Shown: in pieces, positions 33,911-44,473 of the stretch | Layout of the letters: each line of letters begins with the position of its first letter | Position numbering within the stretch: position 1 is the stretch's first letter | NCBI GenBank assembly: GCA_021014945.1 | Contig: MU266488.1 | Span: forward strand, 1-64,000 | Origin: Leucogyrophana mollusca | Lineage: Eukaryota > Basidiomycota > Agaricomycetes > Boletales | Length of the DNA: 64,000 nucleotides | Direction of reading: 5' to 3' | Program-made: the position numbers and the translations under genes | Notes under the pieces: model-generated | Database searches by the model: none | Told to the model about the DNA's origin: nothing | Seen by the model: the letters and a program-made list of their open reading frames with translations, nothing else

Positions 33911-35262
33911 TCAGAAGAGTCCAACATAATCAGCAATCATTCCTCCCCAAACGATGTATCCGAGATTACCGCCAGCCTACGATCCCAAAACAAAGTTGAG
34001 TAAAAGTGACCGGGAAAGGGGTAAGAACAGCTGTAAACCTACTTCGAATTTTTTCCAGCAATCTTTAGCGTCGTCAGGGTTGAGTGTACCAATCTGCCAC
34101 CCAAGGTGTGCAGCAGCGCCTCCGACAGAAATGAGGAAATACGGGAGCTTCTGAGAGTTCAAGATTCCTGCGTAGGCGAGGGAGGCGACGAAGACAGTTG
34201 CAAAGATCGCGAGGATGGGGCGTAATTGGTTTCCGAACAGAACAGCTGTGGATCCGACACGTAACTTCGCGTCCTCTTTCCGGTCCTATCAAGCGAAATA
34301 AACAATCAGCTTTGTGCGTGACATATCAGGTGGAACGCGGACCTGGCAGGCGTAGATAGTATCATAGACAATGGTCCAGCTTGGAGATGGTAAGCATGGT
34401 ACCTCCAATGCAAGCGAGACGACTCACCAAACGCTGCCCACGAATAAGGCAGCGGGGACTCGGAGATCGACGTTGCCAAGCAAGTAGACCCACGCAACAG
34501 GACAACCCCAGTTCATAGCGAGCCCTTTATGAGAAAGGTCAGCTTACAAGGTGTATATTTGCTCCGGCTCATTTCCTTACCGAGCCAGAGTTGAGGCCAG
34601 TTTGTGATGCGTTTCATGGTCGGGTACAAAGCTTGAAGGGGGAAGACACCGAAAAGGCCAAGTTTAAAACTGTGAATGACTTGATATCGGGACCAAAAAC
34701 CTGTAATGAATCGAGCACTGACGTTAAGGGGTCCGTATATGCCAGGAGAAGGAGACACGGCGCGAGTAGGGCGAACATGTACACGATAGCTGCGAAGACC
34801 GATATCACACCAGCCGCAACAGGTCTGTTCTTCGTGCGTACTGCGAATACAATTCAGTCAAGCGCGACTTATCATGACGCACAAAACTCTGACCAACTGA
34901 GTGGTACGATCAGTTCGGCAAGGAAGTGGGAAAGAATGTATACTCACCTTGACGATCGATGTCTCTGTCCAAAATATCATTCAGGACACAGTTTGCGCCG
35001 TGAACCAGAGTGGATACAAGGAAGTAAGTCACTATGTCCCTCGCAAGGCTTGAGGGTGGGAGCCCGCCTCGATACGCCGCCATTGTGAGTCCCCATGCTA
35101 GATAGCAATGGTAAGGACTCGACTTTTGGAAAATTAAGTCGAGTCGCTCTTACCGCACGAACAAAAGATAGGGGTTATACCCGATGGAAAGATGTGGAAG
35201 CGAGCCAGCTCATACAAACCGCGCACGACAGACATCTTCTGTGAGGGCTTGGACGGAGACAT
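33911..35262 (-). CDS. UbiA-family prenyltransferase
   Basis: Eight exons (35262-35154, 35097-34948, 34840-34723, 34669-34581, 34524-34428, 34379-34343, 34285-34043 and 33976-33911) sum to 303 codons (302 aa). The first aspartate-rich motif is NDILDRDID (Asp77, Asp80, Asp84) and the second is YDTIYACQDRKED (Asp194, Asp201, Asp205); together they bind the Mg-prenyl diphosphate. Others are FPLQALYPTMKRITNWPQLW and about eight membrane helices. The closest known groups are the 4-hydroxybenzoate polyprenyltransferase COQ2 and the fungal meroterpenoid prenyltransferases. COQ2 has a mitochondrial targeting sequence; here the catalytic domain starts within about 20 residues of the ATG, which favours a membrane enzyme of secondary metabolism. 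It would attach an isoprenoid chain to an aromatic acceptor. Its 3' end converges on the DyP-vWA gene (350 bases apart). Confidence 0.9.
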
Positions 35263-36867
35263 TGTCGTGCACACCAGTGTTGAGGATGTCAGAGTTCTGC
35301 TGTCATTTTATAGCCCATGGGGCAGTTCCGGGTACCAAAAATTAAAAGACGACTCGCCGACTCGTAAACACCCTGTGTTTATCCACTAGTGTATTTAGTT
35401 CTGAATGCAGTGAGAAGATGAAAACAAAAACGAAGGTTTCTGATTCCCGAGTCACCATAGGTCCGTTGCGCACTCCTTTGCGATTAGATTGCCCGGCGGT
35501 GAGTACGGATCACCTGTACAGGTGGCGTCATCGTCCATGTACCCGATAAAGTTGACCGTTTTCCCACCAGAAAAGGTACGATGGACAACATCAAGATGGC
35601 CAGTGTCAGTCTCATAGCGAATCATCAGCGAGCGCAGATGCGGGTGATCCGTCTGAGGGCTTCCGTTCCTGAGGTAGATGATGGCGGCCTCTGGAAGCAA
35701 GAGCACCAAAGGCACCAACCCGCGATCAAGGGGCTCGCAGTCGGCTCGTTGATGTTGCCATCCGGACGGCGATAGTGATTCACGATGTAGCTCTGACAAA
35801 GGGTGCAGTGCATCTTTGATATCCAGTATTGGCACCTATCAGCACGCAGGAAAAAACACAGCCGATTTTGACGGAAACATACGCTCCTCATCTGGAGACA
35901 AGAGGGTTACCTACCTGAGCTCCAAAGGTTGAACCCAGGCGCTCATAAGTGGCGCATATCATACATGTCACCCAGCGTAGAGATGGTTGATAGGCAGGTA
36001 CTAAAAACCCTTGGCCAGTCTCGGTGTCTAGATTTCTAATTAGCAGCTGTGGATAACTGTTGACCAATATGACACCAAACGTACAGCAAGTTTGTGGATT
36101 TCATTTGACAGGGAATTCGCCGCAGCCACGCGAAAACAAGTAGCGACCAGGATGTGTGTCACGGTAATTGTCGTAACTGGGATTGTCTCTTGATGAAATC
36201 ACCATATGTGCCTTTCCCGGGTCCTGCGAAATTGAAAATGAAAACAAGGGCAGAGCGCCTGGGATTGATAGACAGACATGCAACCGAGGTGGTCTTTGAG
36301 CTCCCATAGTACCAGCTCATCCAATGATCCAAGTACATGACCAGTGACAGCAGGAACCGCAGCGCTGCTCAGTGTCGTGTTCAGGAGGAGTTGTAAGGCA
36401 TAGAGACCAACGGGTGTTGTCCGGGACCGATGTAGCACTCGCGCCTTGCTGTGTACCAAGACTTTCCCACTTCAGTGAGCCCCCCGCTGCAGCGCTGTCT
36501 TCCTTCGAATCTTCGGTCTGCCTGCGGGAGACTAGACTCCATACTTACATACCCCGTTATAGAGTAGCCTCAGATTGCCCGTGGACTTGTTGGATCTGCG
36601 CCGCTGTAGCGGTACATTACATATAATATCCCGCAATCTCCCTGGGCCCCATCACAAAAGGCGCGGCGAACTTTGCACTTGTCAACACTTGTTTGTTCGA
36701 TCGCCTTTCTTGGTGATCAGACTCGCAGGCTGCGGCCAGTTGAGCGTTTCTCGCAGGTTACTTAGTGCCAATTCCTATGACGCCAAATCAACTCAAATCA
36801 CACCGCAGCGTTGATATGCAGCAAAAATAGGACCCCCTTTTTATTGCTGATGCGCCTGTAGTCTTTG
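35263..36867. other. Intergenic with possible degraded minus-strand exons
   Basis: Two minus-strand stretches look slightly coding but join to no model: 35452-35835 (ending in DDDATCTGDPYSPPGNLIAK) and about 36108-36235 after a TTTCGCAG acceptor (SSRDNPSYDNYRDTHPGRYL). They may be exons of one unrecognised or decayed gene. I cannot name a family. Confidence 0.25.
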
Positions 36868-38482
36868 TGCGCAGTTTTCCATACCTGTACGGTCCCGGAT
36901 CTCTCCAACATCATATCTGGCAAGGCTCTCCTCCAGAGCCCTTTCGCCCTGATCAATTCTGCTGCAAACGAAGCCATTCTCGAGTACGAGAAGACTGGCG
37001 AAGATGTGCCAGCTATCCACTCGGCGACTTTGCACCCGAAGGACTCTGCGAAGGACTCTCTTGTACTCAAGAAGGCGGTACGGCTATTGGAAGGTGCCTG
37101 CCAACAGCTATGCGCTAGTCTCGCGCCTCCCCAGCACACGGTTACCAATGTGAATGTGAGATGTTTGCCACATTTTGGTAGACTTCAACTAACTTAGATT
37201 GTTCGCGCTAGTTCGCGCAATTGTACGACGGGGCTTGCGTCCGTGCGGTAATCCGGGCAGATATTACCAGCATTCTTGCCAACCATCCCGAGGGCCTATA
37301 CGTCAGAAATCTATCTTCTATCGTCAAGATCGACGAGGCCAAGCTCGTACGTATCCTACGCTTACTTGCCATAAGGGGTTGATATCACGAAGGTCGGATG
37401 CTCTGAAGAGTGAGATGGGACCGGGCGGTCTAACCCGGATTCACAGTGAAGACTGACGTCTTTGCAAACAACCGATTGTCCCTGAAGCTCGATTCTTCGG
37501 AAGACATTACGATCTTGACAAGCATGCACACAGAGTTTCCAAAGGCGCCGCTGTTCTCTACGAGTGTCTTACAAATCCGATCACCGCATTCTCAGACAAT
37601 CCAGTCCATGCTCCTGTCATGTGCGCCCTTAAGGACGCTAGTGTCCGACTTGGTGCAATCAGACGTACGTACCCCTCATACACCCTTGATTATTATGTTG
37701 AAAGAAGATGCTCCACCAGCCACAAATGCGGGAAGTTCGTTTAGTTTGGCATCATTCCGCCTGCTTCTGAGCGCGGGTTCTCTCGGAGATACCACCGCGC
37801 CATGATCGGTTTGGGGTCTTATGGGTTGCCCTTCTGTGTTTGATCGTGAGGCCATTCGCCTGCTGCGAATAGGAGGTTGCTGGTCACTTGCAGACTTTCC
37901 TTGGGGTGGATTCACTAGCGTGTGACCTCGGTTCGGGGATTGGTGCTGTCTCACGGCCGCTGGCGATCAAGTATCCCCATCCCAACACTACGCGCCACGA
38001 TATCGCAGAGGTACTCGCTCAAGCCCATAAGGTAGCTTCTATCGTTGTAAATTGTAATGGAGAGCGTCATCACGGAATTGACGTCGGTATCTGGTAGGTT
38101 TGGGATCGCGATGCTCCCGAAGCAATTGCGAGACATAACATCGATCCTGTACCGTTGGACTTCCTCACCGAAAGTCCTGTCGCAGGGCAGGACGTTTACT
38201 ATGCAAGGGTCCCCGTTTGTCGACGTTTACTCACAACTCATATAGAATGCAGTTGAGGAACATCATACACGACTGACCTGATGCCGAGGCCGTCTCTATT
38301 CTCCACAGTGTCCGACGAGCAATGACTCCTCGGAGCCAGGTATTGATACGTGAGTTCGGTTGTGTATCTCAGCTCGTTTACTGATTTTTCGAGCTGACGC
38401 CAGAGAACTATGTCTTAATACATACTGGCAGAGAAGAGGTGACCGCACAGACTCTGCTTGACGCCCATGAAGTCGCATACCC
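36868..38482 (+). pseudogene. O-methyltransferase (COMT-type) pseudogene
   Basis: Plus-strand segments follow the order of a fungal class-I O-methyltransferase: AVRLLEGACQQLCASLAPPQ, an intron, QLYDGACVRAVIRADITSIL, KIDEAKLVRILRLLAIRG, KTDVFANNRLSLKL, KGAAVLYECLTNPITAFSDN, the SAM motif DLGSGIGAVSRPLAIKYPHP, VPLDFLTESPVAGQDVYYAR and RNIIHD followed by PDAEAVSILHSVRRAM. It is broken in at least three places. A TGA interrupts IRG and YHEV near 37379. A one-base frame change with an apparent deletion follows SSEDI near 37507. A TGA replaces the tryptophan of the highly conserved HDW motif near 38276. The C-terminal part beyond about 38482 is lost or unrecognisable. The gene once methylated a phenolic or similar hydroxyl. 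Confidence 0.75.
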
Positions 38483-38936
38483 ATGATCCTCGACCTCAGC
38501 CGGATAAAGTCGAAAATTCATTTCTTCACTTCCATTATCATGTTGGCGCCGCATATTTTGAGCCCAAGGAGTGCATGATCGGGGCAGTGTGATATCTTGA
38601 AGCCCTGCCCCTGCTTGGGGAGCCATTTAATGGCGAAGTCACCTCGACTGTTGATGCTCTTCGCGTGCCGCGAGGAATGCATGACGCCCTCCCATTACTC
38701 TGGCCACAGCCGACGTACCAAGCTGAACGCGGAACATTACAGTGCGTGGAAGCCAGATGCCCTCTGCGCCCCACACTTATTCAACGTTCATGTTCTCCGT
38801 GAACATTGTCGCAAATCGAGGGTAAATTAATCGGCAATTGCAAGCAGCGCGCTATGCTTCTGATCACGATGGCTGTGGCAAGGAAAAATCATGGTTTTTG
38901 AACGTACGAAACGGGGCGAAGCCGTCACCATCGCAG

Positions 38937-39081
38937 CGGGAGACCTGGAGGGTTGCTCTGGGTTGCTTTGGGGGGGGTGGATATGCGTTATACCCAAAGT
39001 GAGGGTATGTCAATCAACACGGCAACGGAAGAAGCATTTGAGAAATGGCTGCATGGCGTGGTAAAATGCTTTCTAGACTAG
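38937..39081 (+). pseudogene. FunK1 kinase remnant, unit 0 of the array
   Basis: Only the last few dozen codons of a FunK1-type kinase remain: ETWRVALGCF, then TEEAFEKWLHGVVKCFLD before a TAG. These match the ends of the two better copies downstream (ENWEVARRCL and EEVFEKWLYNVVKDFLG). The 3' flank also matches theirs. Frames shift inside the remnant. Nothing upstream is recognisable. Confidence 0.7.
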
Positions 39082-39487
39082 AGGAGAATCAATGATTAAG
39101 TGACCTTTTTCTTTTCATTGGGTGCATAAAATTCTGAGACTGCTGGTGTCGGGGATGTGCCCTTGTTCAAGGAACGGGGTGGCCGACCTTTCCCTCACAC
39201 CGACCGACGGCAGGGCACGAATTCTTAGGGTGCCCAGTGTTCACTTCAACATGCTTCGCAAGCATGACGGTATCTGCGCGGGCATTTCCTCTAGCACTCA
39301 GCGCGAGCAAACTCCGCGCCGACTTATTGCAACCCAACGGCGACCCTCCGCCGCAATTTGCCTTGTGTTGTGTTGTGTGGCATTGCATACGGGGTGAGTT
39401 CTAACTTTTCAGCTATACTCTCTTCCATGTCTCGTCTCGTTCCATATCTTGTTGAGCTGTTATGTACTCCAATGCAGGGCCGTCAGC

Positions 39488-40461
39488 ATGGATGACTCGG
39501 ACTCCGCCGACAATCCGCATGCTGCCCCAGCGGAGGGCGGTCCAGTCCTATACGACAAGACCTCCACCGAAGAATCGGACCGAAGTCAACTGCGTAGTAT
39601 CAGAATAGCCCACAAAATCTCGGGGGAGGTTCGAGACAACTTGAGTAGTTTGTGGATGACGGCAATTGCGAAGGAGTCAGGCAATGCTCCACCCGAGGAG
39701 AGCGGCCGAGACCAACCCGAACAGGGCAATGCGGCCGACGGGATCGAAGGCAGTCGTATTTTCAAAGTCGTCGCATCCTATAAGCTTCGATCTGCCATCG
39801 AACTGAGTGGAAAGGCGTTCTTGCAAGTGTGGTGGCACATCGTGTCGTGCAAGTAATCCTTCCATCCTGCTCCTTGCTTTTAGTTACCGTTATTCCTCCA
39901 GGCCATTGTGAACTCTGGAAGGGAGGCGTTTATCATCATGATATCAGTGAAAGCAACTTAATGTACTACCGTAACGCCCAAGGTGTTGTGGTGGGAGCCC
40001 TCAATGATTTCGACCTGTCCTCGATCAAACAGGGCCGCCAGGGCAACGAACGCATAGGCACGATGCCCTTCATGGCAATCGAACTTCTCGATCAGGAGGC
40101 TCTCGGAGTGCATATCACCCACCAGTACCGCCACGACGCCGAATCGCTCGTTTGGGTGCTTGTGTGGGTCACGCTCCATTACGAAGGTGGAGCCCGTCTC
40201 CCACGCAAGGACAGACCTCTCGAGGTCTGGCTTTCACTGCAGGCTGCTGAATGCAGTGAAAAGAAGGCAGCGTTTATGGTGTGGGGGCGACGCAAGATAG
40301 TACCACCGCCATCGCAACCGGAGAATTGGGAAGTTGCACGGAATTGCTTGAAAGGGCTGACTGCGCGTTATGCCGAGTACAAAAGTGGGCAGGTCATTAC
40401 GGCGGTTGAGGAAGTGTTTGAGATATGGCTGTATAACGCAGTAAAAGACTTTCTAGGATAG
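39488..40461 (+). CDS. FunK1-type kinase, N-terminally truncated, unit 1
   Basis: Two exons (39488-39848 and 39902-40461) give 307 codons (306 aa) in phase. Exon 2 is exactly as long (560 bases) as the matching exon of unit 2. The intron starts with GCAAGT instead of GTAAGT, a GC-AG intron. The C-lobe is complete: LWKGGVYHHDISESNLMYYR (catalytic loop), GALNDFDLSSIKQGRQGNER (DFD in place of DFG), GTMPFMAIELLDQEALGVHI and HDAESLVWVLVWVTLHYEGG. The N-lobe (ATP-binding part) seen in unit 2 is replaced by an unrelated acidic segment (MDDSDSADNPHAAPAEGGPV). The catalytic loop reads HHD where unit 2 has HRD. An upstream exon cannot be excluded. Probably a pseudokinase or a decaying duplicate. Confidence 0.6.
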
Positions 40462-41112
40462 GGGGTAAATAACAAATGATAGTGACCATCTTCATTTGAT
40501 TGGATGCAGGGAATTCCTATGTTGTGTTCTTCGCGCTTGCTAATTGTGCTTTTCTCCAGACGTGCACGCTAGGCAAGTGCTAGGGTAAGCCAGTGACGTT
40601 ATATTCGGGTGGCGGCCCCTCGTGCCCGGGTCCGGAGGCTCACGGAGGATACGAAAGGACGCGGGTTAAATGATCTCTCCCCCAGAATACATTCACGCCG
40701 ACGACGGCAGGGCACGAATTTCTCAACGTGCCTGGTGTTCGCCTCAACGTCCAGGAGATTCCCATTTAGGGACCAAATCGAAGATACATTCGATCATTTA
40801 TTAGTAGGGTTAGCGTCTTCTCAGCCCAATGGTGAGTCGAGGAGGCGATTCCCGGTGGTGATTTATTGACGATATCACATACAGCTCCGATTGCAAGCTC
40901 TGGTGGGGAAGGCAAGACAACGTGACCTGTCTCATTCATTCTGAGCCAAGTACTGGGTCATTTTTTTTTGGCAGTTCGCAGCTCCTCGCGGATCGTCAAT
41001 CAACCGAACAAAGCCGAAAAAGCTGAGCGCCGAGTTTCTTGTCCGTTTGCTCCCAAGCGTCGACTATCGATGAACTACTACTGATATATTTTCCGTAGCC
41101 ACCAACCCTGTC
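40462..41112. other. Spacer between FunK1 units 1 and 2
   Basis: It carries sequence shared with the flanks of the other units, for example GACGGCAGGGCACGAAT near 40703 and near 39206, evidence that the duplicated unit includes non-coding DNA. Confidence 0.6.
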
Positions 41113-42661
41113 ATGGGTCAAGGGAAGAAGCGCTCCTCCGATAATCAACGCACCGGAGAGCCATCGAACAAGAGGTCAAAGACTGAAACTCAGGGTAGCA
41201 CGGAGAATGAGCCCAAGCCCACGCAGAAGCCCCCAGCGATCGTTCAGTGTGGGTTGTGCGCAGCGGAGATGTTCGCTTCCCATCTTAGGTTGCAACACGT
41301 TTTTAATCTTGTGGTCATCGGTGAGCCCGCGTTTCATACCCACGCATTTCTTCTAAACAACCCCCTCCGCGCTGCTAGATGACATCCTCTACGTATGGTA
41401 CTTCGATCGACAGAGAGCAATTCAATGCTCGGGATTCAATTTCGTCCAGGACTTGCCCCGTTCCCTTGTCCTCCTCGCCATGCAGCGCTGCACGGATAAA
41501 CAATGGGGCCTCAACGAAATGTTCGAGTCCACCGAGACAGCGACTGAGTTCCCCTCGGACAAGTTTGGTGTAGTGGACCTGCTGTTCAACATGGATCCCG
41601 CCACCCACGCGACCCACTTTGGCCTCCGCGGACGTGCGACGAAAACCGAGAGCTGTTTCCTGACCATCACATTACCGGCGACGAGTACGTGGCCAAGATC
41701 GTCTGGGCCGAAGAGTCGCGTGGGGGCGAGCCTTCTATCAGCCGGAAGGCTCAAGCCCTCGCAGCAAAAGATGAGCGTGTCAAAGGCCACACCCCAGAAC
41801 CAGTGTGGTGGGAAAGATTGACGGACACGTCGACAGCGACGATCAGAATGGAATTAGGAGTTGGTCTCGTATCCGCGGAACCTCGCGATAGCGTCCAGGA
41901 GGGCAATTCCACCGATGCGAAGGCAGCCAGCTGTAAGGAATCTGTGCCGGGCAGCCGTGTTCTTTGGATCATCGTGTCCCGCAAGCTACAACCCATCACC
42001 GAGTTGCCCGAGAAGGAGTTCCTGCGAACGTGGTGGGAAATCGTGTTGTGTAAGTGGCTTTTCCATGCTACCCCTCGCCTTTAAGTTTACTTTTCCTGCA
42101 GGCCATTATAAACTCTGGAAGGGAGGCATTTATCATCGCGATATCAGTGAAAGCAACTTAATGTACTACCGTAACGCCCAAGGTGTTGCGGTTGGAGTGC
42201 TCAATGATTACGACCTGTCCTCAGCCAAACAAGTCCAACAGGGCAGCGAACGCACGGGCACGGTGCCATTCATGGCAATCGAACTTCTCGAACAGAAGGA
42301 TCTTGAAGGTCACATCACCCACGAGTACCGCCACGACGCTGAGTCGCTTGTCTGGGTGCTTGCGTGGGTCGCGCTCCATTACAAAGGTGGAGCCCGTCTC
42401 CCACGCAAGGACAGACCTCTCGAGGTCTGGCAGTCACTGCAGGCTGCTGAATGTAGTGAAAAGAAGGCAGCGTTTGTAGTGCGGGGGCGACGCAAGATAG
42501 TGCCACCACCATCGCAGCAAGAGAATTGGGAAGTTGCACGGCGTTGCCTGATGGAGTTGACTGCGCATTATAGCGCGGAACACAGTGAGGAGTTCATTAT
42601 GACGGTGGAGGAAGTTTTTGAGAAATGGCTGTATAACGTGGTAAAAGACTTTCTAGGCTAG
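41113..42661 (+). pseudogene. FunK1-type kinase, full-length but with a one-base frameshift, unit 2
   Basis: Exons 41113-41320, 41379-42049 and 42102-42661 hold every part of a fungal-type FunK1 kinase: a Lys/Glu-rich start, AIVQCGLCAAEMFASHLRLQ, DDILYVWYFDRQRAIQCSGF, THFGLRGRATK, DEYVAKIVWAEESRGGEPSI, WKGGIYHRDISESNLMYYR with the catalytic HRD, VLNDYDLSS and the C-lobe. The exons sum to 1439 bases, one short of a whole number of codons. The break lies at a run of four A at 41642-41645: upstream the frame reads GRATKTE, while family homology resumes one frame over (ELFPDHHITGDEYVAKIVW). One extra A there would restore about 479 aa. It may be a real lesion or a sequencing error in a homopolymer. 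FunK1 kinases are linked to multicellular development in mushrooms, but their substrates are unknown. Confidence 0.7.
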
Positions 42662-43564
42662 GGGAGAATGAATGACAAATGATAGTGACCATCTTCGTTT
42701 GATTGGGTGCAGGGAATTCTGAGGGTGCTGGTGTCGGGAATGTGCTCTTGCTGATTGTGCTTTTCTCCAAACGTGCACATTAGGCATGTATCGGCACGGA
42801 GCCACAATCCAAAAGCTCACAAAGGAAACAGATGATATCTTTGAGGTCATTGAACAGCACTCGCCAGTTTTCCTCTAGTGAAGTTGTTTCACATCCTGTC
42901 GTGCCCCCTTCCATAGGTAAACCGAAACTTCTCCACAGCACATGCGTCATGGTAATGGTCGGGGAAAAGTCAAAGCCACAGTCGTCACTGTCCTGATCAT
43001 CGTTCGAAAGTTCAAATTCGGATTTCGTTGTGTTGGTGGGCGGGACATATGATACAGAACAGGACAGAACAGGACCAACGTCGGTATTTTCGGATTAAAT
43101 AACCCCCATATTTGCCCAAGGCCGAATGATATGTACCGAACAAACAACGCAGTGGAAGTTTTAATTAATTTATTCAGGTCTCCTCTCAAATCCAAAGCCG
43201 ATGGAAACGACAGAGACCATTTCTGCTCTTTAGACATCCTACTTGGAAATGCTAGCCAGTCCTCGGACACGAATATCTCACAGAGCGTACCAAGTGTTCC
43301 CATCCACACTGGATGTGGCCTCCGGGTAAGTGTTTTCTCTTGTAACGCACAGTTCTTTTCCTCGCATTAGTGGCATGAGCTACGACTACTTACTGACACA
43401 TTATCGAACTGTTTACCGTGTCGTACAATCGACATGCTATACCTATGGCCAAAGAATCGAGTCAAAGCCAACGTAATACTGTCGGTGAGATGCACGCGAG
43501 CGCGCCGGACGTTTGAGACATGACAAGCCGCTACGGGGAGGGGACGTGCTGGGAAACCGGTATT
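42662..43564. other. Spacer between FunK1 units 2 and 3
   Basis: The first 130 bases match the 3' flank of unit 1 closely (GATAGTGACCATCTTC, GATTGTGCTTTTCTCCA). The rest shows no gene. Confidence 0.5.
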
Positions 43565-44179
43565 GATACATTGGTGACAGCGATGGCAAAGGAGCATGGT
43601 GTCCATCCCCCCAATTAGAGCGGTCCAGGTAACCCATAGAGGATAATTGCTCTGGATAGGACAGAGGCAACCATGGTTTCCGAGTCATCGCATCCCGCAA
43701 GCTTTGATCCATCGCTGAAATGAGTGGAAAGGCGTTTTTACGAGCGTGGTGGCACATCATATCCTGTAAGTAAGGCTGTGATCCACTTGCTCTAACTTAT
43801 CTTCTCTGCAGGGCATTATGAACTCTGGAAAGACGGCATTGATCATCACGTTATCGGCGAAAGCAATCTGATGTATTACCATAACACCCAAGGTGTCACG
43901 GCGGGAGTATTCAACGATTTCGACGTGTCCTCCACCACAGAAAGCCGCCAGCGCAACGGACGCGCAGGCACGATACCGTTCATGGCGATTGAACTCCTTA
44001 AGCAACCTGCTCTGGATGGCCACAAGACACACGAGTACTATCATGATGCAGAATCGCTCATCTGGGTGTTCGCGTGGGTCACCCTCCACTACGAACATGG
44101 AACCCGTCTCCCGCGCAAGGACAGACCTCTTGAAAACTTGTTGTCCCTACAACCTGGGGCAGTTTGGTTGAGCAGGTGA
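43565..44179 (+). pseudogene. FunK1-type kinase pseudogene, unit 3
   Basis: The first recognisable part (LVTAMAKEHG, then KAFLRAWWHIIS in another frame) matches the N-terminal exon of unit 1 but carries stops and frame changes. After the same GT-AG intron position, the C-lobe reads LWKDGIDHHVIGESNLMYYH, FNDFDVSSTTESRQRNGRAG and HDAESLIWVFAWVTLHYEHG, then breaks off at LPRKDRPLENLLSLQ and ends in an unrelated tail. The catalytic loop HRD has become HHV, so the catalytic aspartate is gone. Not a functional kinase. Confidence 0.75.
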
Positions 44180-44473
44180 TAAGCTGCTTGGGTGGTGGAT
44201 TACCACCGTCAGCACCACTACCAGAACTGGGCAGTCCATCATCTGAATCGTTCCCTTTTCTATCGACACTGCCTCTGATTCTACGCGGACTCAAAGCTTC
44301 AGCGACACGAAGTTTATTGCGCGTCGTTCTTTGTATGACACCCCGGTGACCTCGATGATTTTAGACGCGAGACCGTACTACCATCGGGCTCTTTAAGAGA
44401 GACATATTTCAATTCGAGAACCTTTCCCCCGGTGTCATTGGGAACGCCTTGTATAAACCCATGTATTGTGGCC

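Noticed and set aside
10562..35262. One large biosynthetic gene cluster from the P450 to the prenyltransferase
   Set aside because: Unrelated genes (GH89, BTB, DUF6533) lie between, no backbone synthase is visible, and distances are large. Only a loose association can be suggested.
36868..38482. TGA codons in the O-methyltransferase read as tryptophan or selenocysteine
   Set aside because: Nuclear genes of these fungi use the standard code, no selenocysteine machinery is expected, and the gene also carries a frame change, so simple decay is the better reading.
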